DNA of 9,366 nucleotides from Treponema sp. (GTDB lineage Bacteria > Spirochaetota > Spirochaetia > Treponematales > Breznakiellaceae). Positions 1-5,943 of the stretch are shown here, in pieces. A program made the translations under genes and the position numbers. The notes below the pieces were generated by a model that searched no databases, was not told the origin of the DNA, and worked only from the letters and a program-made list of their open reading frames with translations. Every line of letters begins with the position of its first letter. Position 1 is the first letter of the stretch. The DNA is taken from the NCBI GenBank assembly GCA_031264475.1, contig JAISEA010000042.1, positions 1 through 9,366 on the forward strand, given 5' to 3'.

Positions 1-30
1 GTACAATCGTGTTTAAATTCCCTTTAACCC

Positions 31-58
31 TTGCTTTTCGTAGAAATTTTGTTATATT
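31..58 (+). promoter_or_regulatory. Probable lon promoter, possibly giving a leaderless mRNA
   Basis: A -35-like TTGCTT (31-36) and a -10-like TATATT (53-58) are separated by 16 bp. The -10 ends only 8 bp before the ATG at 67, so transcription would begin within a few bases of the start codon. No Shine-Dalgarno sequence precedes that ATG, which fits a leaderless or nearly leaderless transcript. The -35 is a weak match (3 of 6), so a promoter further upstream, outside the window, cannot be excluded. Confidence 0.45.
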
Positions 59-66
59 ATTTTATT

Positions 67-2487
67 ATGTCTGAACAAAACGTTATCCCCATTGAACAAG
101 TATTACCAAACAAATTACCATTAGTGAGCCTTACGGGGCGTCCTATTTTCCCCGGAGTTTTCACTCCTATCATGATATTAAACCCGTCTGATATGCGCCT
201 CGTTGAGAACGTTACGGCTGGAGATGGACTCATAGGATTAGTCTTGTTGTTGAACGACGTGGAAACGCCCGCCATTGACGACCTTTACAAGGTTGGAACC
301 GCGGCGAAAATCGTCAAGAAGATCAATATGCCAGACGGCGGCATCAATATTTTCATATCAACGATTAAACGATTTAAGATAAGAAAATCCTTGAGCTTTC
401 AAAACCCCATGATCGCCGCGGTACAATATTTGGATGAAGTCGAAGACGACACCCCTGAAGTAAAGGCGCTCACACGCGCACTCGTCTCTGAAATGAAGGA
501 ACTTTCCGAGAATAACCCGCTCTTCTCCGAGGAAATGCGCCTCAACATGATCAACATTGACCACCCCGGTAAGATTGCGGACTTCATCGCCAGCATCCTC
601 AACATTGACAAAACCGAACAGCAGAAGACGCTCGAAGAGATCAATGTAAGACGACGCATGGAACAGGTACTCGTCTTCATCAAGAAAGAACAGGAACTGT
701 TGCGGATACAAAAACGCATCCAAAGTGAAATAAACGAAAGAATCAACAGATCCCAGCGCGAGTATTTTCTGAAAGAAGAGATGAAGGCGATCAGAACCGA
801 GCTTGGGCAGGCTGGAGACGCAAAAGCTTCTGAGTATCAACGGTTCAAGGAGCAATTCGACTCCTTGCATTTCGAGGGCGAGATAAAAGAAACCGTCGAG
901 CGGGAACTTGAAAAGTTCAATATACTTGAGACCCATTCGCCTGAATACCCGACCACCCGCAACTACTTGGATATGATCGCCACCCTGCCTTGGAAGGATG
1001 CGAAGCCTGAAAGTTTCGATCTCAAGACCGCGCGGAAGATTTTAGAAAACGATCACTACGGGCTGAAGGATGTGAAGGAACGCATCGTAGAGTATCTTGC
1101 GGTACGCAAGCTCCGCAATGGAAGCAAGACAGACTCGGCGGTCGGCTCGATCCTTTGTCTCGTGGGACCGCCGGGGGTGGGCAAGACTTCGGTCGGCAAG
1201 TCTATTGCCCGCGCCTTGGGCAAGAAGTTCTTTCGTTTTTCCGTGGGCGGTATGCGGGACGAGGCGGAAATCAAGGGACACCGCAGAACTTACATCGGCG
1301 CGATGCCGGGGAAGATAATACAAGGGCTGAAGATTACCAAGAGCAAGTCTCCGGTATTTATGATTGATGAGATTGATAAGATGGGCGCAAGCTATCAAGG
1401 AGACCCGGCGAGTGCGCTTCTTGAAGCGCTTGATCCGGAACAGAACAACAACTTCCGCGATCACTACCTGGACCTGCCTTTTGATATTTCCCGCGTATTT
1501 TTCATAGTTACCGCGAACACGCTTGATACTATTCCGCCCGCGCTTCTTGACCGCATGGAGATCATTGAGTTGCCGGGTTACATCAACACGGAAAAGCTGG
1601 AGATTGCGCGGCATTATTTGGTACCGAAGAGCCTTGAAAAGAACGGGTTAAAAAAGGCTCAGGTGAAGTATTCAAAGGAAGCTCTCCTCTACATAGCCAA
1701 CTGTTATGCGCGGGAGTCTGGGGTGCGGGCTTTTGAAAAGAACTTGGATAAGATTCACCGCAAGGTTGCGAAGGAAATCGTCGAAGGAAACGAGGCAAGC
1801 GCGCAGTCAGATCAACCTGAAGTTCCTGAAGAAAAGGCTATTCCCGCGAGTCAAGACAAGGGGTTAAGAAAGATCGACAAGACAAACATTGAAGAACTGC
1901 TTGGCAAGCCGCTTTTTCCGGAAGGAGAACTCAAGAAGGCGAGTCTGCCCGGTATGTCGCTGGGGCTTGCGTGGACGAGTATGGGGGGAGACACGCTCAT
2001 CATAGAGGCGACGTCCATTGCGGGCAAGGGTGAGTTCATTCTCACGGGCAACATGGGCGACACGATGAAGGAGTCTGCGATTATCGCGCTGACGGTGGCG
2101 CAGAAGTGGAGTATTGAGCATTACGGGCTTGACCCGAAATGGTTTGAGAACAACCACATTCACCTCCACATTCCTGCGGGCGCAACGCCCAAGGATGGTC
2201 CCTCTGCTGGCGTTACTATGGCGACTGCGCTCTGTTCTTTATTCAAGAACCGCGCTATTAAAGATAAACTCGTAATGACGGGCGAGTTGAGTCTGACGGG
2301 ACAGGTTCTTCCCATTGGCGGTTTGAAGGAAAAGACCGTAGCCGCGGCGCGTAACAAGGCGCGGCACGTCATCATTCCCAAGAAGAACATCCGTGATCTC
2401 GACGACATTCCCGAAATCGTCAAGAGCGGGCTTGAGTTTCATCCGGTCGAAACCTTCGCCGAAGCTCTCGACATAGCTTTGCTCTGA
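67..2487 (+). CDS. lon: ATP-dependent Lon protease (endopeptidase La)
   Basis: This is a full-length Lon, a cytoplasmic homohexameric AAA+ serine protease that degrades misfolded and specific regulatory proteins. The 806-residue product has an N-terminal substrate-binding LON domain (about 15-215) and a long helical linker (about 215-330). The AAA+ module carries Walker A GPPGVGKT (367-374), Walker B IDE (D434/E435), sensor-1 N484 and arginine finger R496. The C-terminal protease domain has the catalytic dyad Ser713 (in DGPSAG) and Lys756 (in GGLKEK), 43 residues apart as in E. coli Lon (S679/K722). A low-complexity Glu/Pro/Ala-rich insert (about 574-600) lies between the AAA+ lid and the protease domain. 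The ATG at 67 is preferred over an in-frame TTG at 31 because the TTG overlaps the likely -35 box and adds a hydrophobic stretch that Lon lacks. All catalytic residues are present, so it should be active. Confidence 0.98.
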   Translation: MSEQNVIPIEQVLPNKLPLVSLTGRPIFPGVFTPIMILNPSDMRLVENVTAGDGLIGLVLLLNDVETPAIDDLYKVGTAAKIVKKINMPDGGINIFISTIKRFKIRKSLSFQNPMIAAVQYLDEVEDDTPEVKALTRALVSEMKELSENNPLFSEEMRLNMINIDHPGKIADFIASILNIDKTEQQKTLEEINVRRRMEQVLVFIKKEQELLRIQKRIQSEINERINRSQREYFLKEEMKAIRTELGQAGDAKASEYQRFKEQFDSLHFEGEIKETVERELEKFNILETHSPEYPTTRNYLDMIATLPWKDAKPESFDLKTARKILENDHYGLKDVKERIVEYLAVRKLRNGSKTDSAVGSILCLVGPPGVGKTSVGKSIARALGKKFFRFSVGGMRDEAEIKGHRRTYIGAMPGKIIQGLKITKSKSPVFMIDEIDKMGASYQGDPASALLEALDPEQNNNFRDHYLDLPFDISRVFFIVTANTLDTIPPALLDRMEIIELPGYINTEKLEIARHYLVPKSLEKNGLKKAQVKYSKEALLYIANCYARESGVRAFEKNLDKIHRKVAKEIVEGNEASAQSDQPEVPEEKAIPASQDKGLRKIDKTNIEELLGKPLFPEGELKKASLPGMSLGLAWTSMGGDTLIIEATSIAGKGEFILTGNMGDTMKESAIIALTVAQKWSIEHYGLDPKWFENNHIHLHIPAGATPKDGPSAGVTMATALCSLFKNRAIKDKLVMTGELSLTGQVLPIGGLKEKTVAAARNKARHVIIPKKNIRDLDDIPEIVKSGLEFHPVETFAEALDIALL

Positions 2488-2502
2488 CGCGCGAGGCGCT
2501 GT

Positions 2503-2950
2503 CTAATATTCAGACACATTCATAATGTCCTCTGACACTCTCTGAAGGTATTCGGTACACTCTCATAACATCCTCTGACACTCTCCAAAGATATTCAGAC
2601 CTGTTCGGAACGTCATCTGACACTCTCGGAAGGTATTCGGACACGTTCGGAACGTCCTCTGACACTCTCCGAAGGTATTCGGTACACTCTCCAAAGGTAT
2701 TCAGACCTGTTCAGAACATCATCTGACACTCTCCGAAGGTATTCGGACACGTTCGGAACGTCCTCTGACACTCTCCGAAGGTATTCGGTACATTCTCAGA
2801 ACGTCCTCTGGCACTCTCCGAAGGTATTCGGTACACTCTTATAACATCCTCTGGCACTCTTCGAAGGTATTCGATACACTCTTATAACGTCCTCTGGCAC
2901 TCTCTGAAGGTATTCGGTATACGTCCAGAATGTCCTCGGTGTCAGATACC
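2503..2950. repeat. Degenerate 42-43 bp tandem repeat array with TCTGACAC boxes
   Basis: About ten units follow the lon stop codon. Units begin at 2529 (43 bp), 2572 (42), 2614 (42), 2656 (64, a fused or duplicated unit), 2720 (42), 2762, 2805, 2848 and 2891 (43 each). A degraded half-unit precedes them and a truncated one follows. Each unit begins with CCTCTGACACTCTC or a close variant (CATCTGACAC in some units, CCTCTGGCAC in the last ones), then carries a mini-hairpin CCGAA-GGTA-TTCGG, then a variable tail. In two units (2643-2655, 2749-2761) the tail is the perfect palindrome ACGTTCGGAACGT. The array ends with the box inverted, GTGTCAGA (2939-2946). Mixed 42/43 bp spacing breaks any reading frame, so it is non-coding. 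Candidate roles are a protein-binding array, a repeat-element remnant or a replication/partition site; none is demonstrated. Confidence 0.9.
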
Positions 2951-2970
2951 CTATCACAGTCTATCACAGT
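2951..2970. repeat. Perfect tandem decamer CTATCACAGT x2
   Basis: Two exact copies of CTATCACAGT lie back to back between the end of the 42-bp array and the alternating AT-rich half-sites. The ten-base phasing is close to one helical turn, so two protein monomers could bind the same face. It may be an operator half-site pair for the downstream peptide-kinase unit, or simply the last trace of the repeat array. Confidence 0.6.
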
Positions 2971-2971
2971 G

Positions 2972-2995
2972 AAATATCGCATATTTGACAAATAT
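2972..2995. promoter_or_regulatory. Candidate operator: three alternating AAATAT/ATATTT half-sites
   Basis: AAATAT (2972-2977), ATATTT (2981-2986) and AAATAT (2990-2995) are each separated by exactly 3 bp. They form two overlapping perfect inverted repeats that share the middle arm. A TTGACA -35-like hexamer (2985-2990) is embedded in the second. This arrangement suits a dimeric repressor or activator acting on the promoter just downstream. The regulator is unknown. Confidence 0.45.
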
Positions 2996-2999
2996 CCGC

Positions 3000-3028
3000 T
3001 TGACTCTAGCCTAAAAGTTTCTAATAAT
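3000..3028 (+). promoter_or_regulatory. Probable promoter of the peptide-kinase unit
   Basis: TTGACT (3000-3005) and AATAAT (3023-3028), each 5 of 6 to consensus, are separated by 17 bp. Transcription would start near 3035, giving a leader of about 30 nt before the small ORF at 3067 and about 200 nt before the kinase at 3236. The candidate operator lies immediately upstream. Confidence 0.5.
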
Positions 3029-3054
3029 TAAATAAAGCGGGTACGACTCGCTAA

Positions 3055-3070
3055 CCATTCTTTTGAATGG
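3055..3070 (+). promoter_or_regulatory. Hairpin enclosing the start codon of the small peptide gene
   Basis: CCATTC (3055-3060), a TTTT loop and GAATGG (3065-3070) form a perfect 6-bp stem. The ATG of the peptide ORF (3067-3069) lies inside the 3' arm, so the stem could hold the start codon closed in the mRNA. No T-tract follows, so it is not a terminator. Confidence 0.5.
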
Positions 3071-3198
3071 CAAGCTTAAAAGTCTTTGTTCAGAAACATA
3101 GGGCAGACGAGTCTTTGTCGCTTACCGTTGATGAGTTGTTCTTCATAAATGGAGGGCGATACCAACAGCAGTGGCGGCAAAGGTTAATCGTCAAATGA
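3067..3198 (+). CDS. Small double-glycine leader peptide precursor (putative signal or bacteriocin-like peptide)
   Basis: This 43-codon ORF encodes a 30-residue leader ending in LTVDELFFINGG and a 13-residue core, RYQQQWRQRLIVK. Counting back from the Gly29-Gly30 cut, L-12, T-11, E-8, L-7, I-4, G-2 and G-1 fall where the classic double-glycine leader (LSxxELxxIxGG) has them. Such leaders are removed during export by peptidase-C39 ABC transporters in bacteriocin and ComC-type pheromone systems. The core has four basic residues, no acidic ones and one Trp. An in-frame TGA at 3064-3066 abuts the ATG, so no longer start exists. No Shine-Dalgarno is visible, and the start codon sits in a hairpin. 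The gene ends 37 nt before the sensor kinase and probably shares its promoter. No transporter is in the window. Leader fit is strong; the function (signal versus toxin) is inference, and a chance ORF remains possible because of the missing ribosome binding site. Confidence 0.6.
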   Translation: MASLKVFVQKHRADESLSLTVDELFFINGGRYQQQWRQRLIVK

Positions 3199-3235
3199 GT
3201 ATGGTCTTGGTTTCAGGATAGTCAAGGAGGTAACT

Positions 3236-5545
3236 ATGGATGGCAGGAAAGCTTCGTTTCCTCGGTTGTTTACGGTGATTTGTTTAACGGTCATCGTGGG
3301 GATTACAGTGTCGGTATCAATTGTGTTTTTTATCGTCTTCCGTTCCCAGTCCTATAAACAGATTGAAATCAATACCAGCGAAAGTCTGAGCCATTTGCGA
3401 GATAAAGTGGTTGATAGGTTTAGAGAATGGTCTGAGCTTATCACCTATGTGTCTATCGGGGCCGCGCCTTTTATGGCAACGGAACCCGCGGATACCCAAG
3501 CTCTTTTGCGGCTTTTTAGCCGTTCTATGGCTGTACAGTCTGACATTTGGCATATTTATGGTACCAACAACTTGGTCTGGAATCAACCGGGAGGGTATGT
3601 GGTGTATGGGAATGGCAGTATGCCTAGCGCCGATTGGGACAACACCACCCGGAACTGGTTTATCGGCGCAAAAGAAAATCCGGGAAAAGTGGCTTATGCA
3701 GACCCCTATATCGCTGACAGCAACGGCAAACTAACCACGGCCATATCAACTAATGTGTATGATGAACAGGGACAGGATGTAGGGGTGGTTTCAGGAAACG
3801 TTTCCATTGATTTTCTGAACGAACTGCTGAGGGAGAGCGCCTTTGTTCCCGGACAAAACACCTACTTTCTCAATCAGGAAGGTCTGTTTATTACTCATCA
3901 GGATATAGACGCGGTGTTACAAAGAAACTTCTTCACCGACTTTGCCCTAGACCATTATCGCTCCGCCATCTTGGACGCCCAGACCTTTTCCACCATAGAT
4001 CAAGACTTGTTCATCTATTCCGTAACCATCCCCGAAGTAAATTGGATACTAGTCTCCACTATCCCCCGTTCCTTCATATTCGCCGAAGCTACCAGCCTCT
4101 TGGTCAAGATAATCGCTATCAACCTCGTGTTGGTTGCCTTGGCCGTGGTGATGTCCATTGTCCTTACACGCATCCTCCAGAATGAACGGGATGAGATAAC
4201 CGCGATGATGGACAACCTGAAGGTTGGATTTTTCCTCATGGATCAGCGCTATACGATTCAGGGGCAGTACTCCGTGTGCCTTGAAACGATGCTGGGGAGT
4301 AAAGACTTGAAGGGGAGGGACTTCATCGGGCTTTTGGCAACATCGCTTAAAGAGACGGAACAGGAGAGTCTCAAGGACTATTTCGCTATGGTGGTTAATC
4401 GGTCTTTTGATCAAGCTGTGTTAGAGGACATCAATCCGTTACAGGAGTTTGCGTATAACGGGGCAGAGGGAGCGGAGAAGACCTTGAGTTGTGGGTTTAC
4501 GCCGGTAAATCGGGGGAATAAGACGGTGTACATCTTGGGGACTATGCAGGATATAACGGTGGAGACGGCATTGCAACGGCAACTAGCGCAGGAGGAGCAG
4601 AAACTACAAGAGGAGATGCGGGCGCTCTTTGAGATGATTCAGGTGGAGCCTCGTGTTTTCAGCGATTTCTTGGAAGACTTGGAGTATGAGTTTGATAGGA
4701 TTCATAAGATACTAGAAGACCGCAGTCAGGCGACATCAAAGGCGGTGGTGGATTTGTACCAGTCGGTACACGCGATAAAGTCCAATGCGTTGATTGTGGG
4801 GTTGAATAATTTCAGCATAAAGGTACATGGGTTGGAGTCGAAGATCAAGGAGATGAGGGAACAAAAGGCGATAGCAGTGGAGGATATGCTGGGGTTAGCG
4901 ATGGAGATTGAGCAGTTGATGTTGGAGAAGGATAAGTTTAAGAACACGATAGATAAGATACGGACGTTTAAGGTGAGCAGTGGAACGAAGCAGTATGAGC
5001 AGGTATTGGTGGAATCGCTGAACCGCGCGGCTCAGCGTGCGGCGGAGGATTTGGGGAAGCAGGTACGGTTGGCGGTAGATAAGCTTGAACCGGGGCTACT
5101 GGAACACGGTCCTCGGCGGCAGGTGAAGGATATATTGCTACAGTTGGTACGGAATGCGGTATGCCACGGGATAGAAGCGCCTGACGAGCGGCGGGAAAAG
5201 GGCAAGGAGGAGGTGGGGCTTATTCAACTGATGGTACGGGAGAAGGAGGATAAGCTTCAGATAAAGCTCAAGGACGATGGGCAGGGAATTAATTTTGATA
5301 AGATACGGGAACGGGCGGAGCGGTTACAGCTCATCAGGGGAGAAGAGATGGGCAGGGATAAGAATCGGTTATTACAGGCAATATTTACGGCTGGTTTCAG
5401 TACCGCGGACGAGGCGGGGTTACATGGGGGGCGAGGGATAGGATTAAGTCTGGTATGGGAGCGGATACGGGACATAGGCGGGAGTATTAAAGTACAGACG
5501 GAAGCGGGGAAGGGGACGGCATTTATTTTGTATATTCCTCGTTAA
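3236..5545 (+). CDS. Membrane sensor kinase: dCache, PAS, HPt and CheA-like HATPase
   Basis: This 769-residue protein has TM1 (11-35), an extracytoplasmic double-Cache-like sensor (about 37-285), TM2 (about 292-313) and a PAS-like domain (about 320-441). A coiled-coil linker (about 443-470) leads to an HPt-like helical bundle with phospho-acceptor candidate H512 in HAIKSNA, then a HATPase_c domain. The HATPase has N-box N640/H644, G1 D680-DGQG and G2 GGRGIG (731-736), resembling CheA and hybrid kinases. No classic HisKA dimerisation/H-box domain, receiver domain or CheA P5 coupling domain is seen. The sensor has part of the amino-acid-binding dCache signature (R139-x-W141-F142), but the later Asp is Asn188, so the ligand is unclear. 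A strong Shine-Dalgarno AAGGAGGT (3224-3231) fixes the ATG. It would autophosphorylate and pass phosphate to a response regulator encoded elsewhere. Its position 37 nt after the double-glycine peptide suggests that the peptide or its export status is what it senses. Confidence 0.93.
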   Translation: MDGRKASFPRLFTVICLTVIVGITVSVSIVFFIVFRSQSYKQIEINTSESLSHLRDKVVDRFREWSELITYVSIGAAPFMATEPADTQALLRLFSRSMAVQSDIWHIYGTNNLVWNQPGGYVVYGNGSMPSADWDNTTRNWFIGAKENPGKVAYADPYIADSNGKLTTAISTNVYDEQGQDVGVVSGNVSIDFLNELLRESAFVPGQNTYFLNQEGLFITHQDIDAVLQRNFFTDFALDHYRSAILDAQTFSTIDQDLFIYSVTIPEVNWILVSTIPRSFIFAEATSLLVKIIAINLVLVALAVVMSIVLTRILQNERDEITAMMDNLKVGFFLMDQRYTIQGQYSVCLETMLGSKDLKGRDFIGLLATSLKETEQESLKDYFAMVVNRSFDQAVLEDINPLQEFAYNGAEGAEKTLSCGFTPVNRGNKTVYILGTMQDITVETALQRQLAQEEQKLQEEMRALFEMIQVEPRVFSDFLEDLEYEFDRIHKILEDRSQATSKAVVDLYQSVHAIKSNALIVGLNNFSIKVHGLESKIKEMREQKAIAVEDMLGLAMEIEQLMLEKDKFKNTIDKIRTFKVSSGTKQYEQVLVESLNRAAQRAAEDLGKQVRLAVDKLEPGLLEHGPRRQVKDILLQLVRNAVCHGIEAPDERREKGKEEVGLIQLMVREKEDKLQIKLKDDGQGINFDKIRERAERLQLIRGEEMGRDKNRLLQAIFTAGFSTADEAGLHGGRGIGLSLVWERIRDIGGSIKVQTEAGKGTAFILYIPR

Positions 5546-5559
5546 ATAAGTCCGAAGAA

Positions 5560-5775
5560 GGAAAGAGCAATTAGCAGTTAGCAGTTAGTAGTTAGCAAAG
5601 AGCAAAGAGCAGGATCCCCGCGCTTCGATAACTATTTCTAATATTAGCTCGCCTGTCTTCCTTTGCTCATTACTCATTATTCATTGCTCTTTATTCTTCT
5701 TCCTTTGCTCTCTGTTCACTAGTAACCTACTAGTGAGTAATGAATAGTTAGCAGGGAGTAAAGAGCAAATAATAG
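5560..5775. repeat. Degenerate heptamer repeats in both orientations (imperfect large inverted repeat)
   Basis: The first half of the gap between the kinase and the next gene is mostly degenerate 7-mers. Cluster A (5560-5612) runs AGTTAGC, AGTTAGT, AGTTAGC, AAAGAGC, AAAGAGC. Cluster B (about 5657-5716) is the same style reversed (TTGCTCA, TTACTCA, TTATTCA, TTGCTCT). Cluster C (about 5733-5775) returns to forward orientation (GTGAGTA, ATGAATA, GTTAGCA). B and C can fold onto each other around the hairpin at 5717-5735. The same words recur at 9329-9366. No gene is supported here. Confidence 0.8.
5717..5735. terminator. Perfect 8-bp hairpin at the centre of the heptamer inverted repeat
   Basis: CACTAGTA (5717-5724), loop ACC, TACTAGTG (5728-5735), extendable by one T-A pair. 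It lies about 170 bp after the kinase stop and joins two opposed heptamer clusters, so a much longer imperfect stem can form. There is no T-run, so it may work as a Rho-independent-like block or an mRNA end-stabiliser, or may only reflect the repeat's inverted structure. Confidence 0.4.
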
Positions 5776-5805
5776 AAAAAGCAGGAGAGATTTGAGAACT
5801 ATAGG

Positions 5806-5833
5806 TTGAATTTTGCGTAACTTGCGTTATAAT
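5806..5833 (+). promoter_or_regulatory. Sigma70-type promoter for the secreted-protein pair
   Basis: TTGAAT (5806-5811) and a consensus TATAAT (5828-5833) are spaced by 16 bp. Transcription would start near 5840, leaving a leader of about 100 nt before the ATG at 5944, which has a clear AAAGGAG (5931-5937) six bases upstream. The leader contains a small CGC-GTAT-GCG hairpin (5871-5880) but nothing recognisable as a riboswitch. Confidence 0.65.
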
Positions 5834-5943
5834 GAGGTATATGATGCTGTTGTTTAACAGTTTCAAAGGTCGCGTATGCGGGCTTTCAAACAGGTTTCTA
5901 CAATTCTAAAAATTGGAAAAGCCTATCTCTAAAGGAGTATTTT

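Noticed and set aside
31..66. TTG start of lon at 31
   Set aside because: It would add a hydrophobic 12-residue stretch, lacks a ribosome binding site and overlaps the probable -35 box; the ATG at 67 gives the usual Lon N-terminus.
1042..1614. Long minus-strand ORF of 190 codons across lon
   Set aside because: It is the antisense shadow of the conserved AAA+ region of lon, with no ribosome binding site or recognisable protein features.
2985..3013. TTGACA at 2985-2990 as the main -35 box
   Set aside because: No acceptable -10 lies 16-18 bp downstream; the TTGACT/AATAAT pair 15 bp further on fits better, and TTGACA is part of the alternating half-site pattern.
3195..3221. Eight-codon ORF (MSMVLVSG) whose ATG overlaps the TGA of the small peptide gene
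   Set aside because: It is too short to call as a gene and has no recognisable sequence; at most it could couple translation to the kinase ribosome binding site just downstream.
5681..5866. Minus-strand 61-codon ORF after the kinase
   Set aside because: It is built from heptamer repeats and AT-rich spacer; it has no ribosome binding site and overlaps the promoter at 5806-5833.
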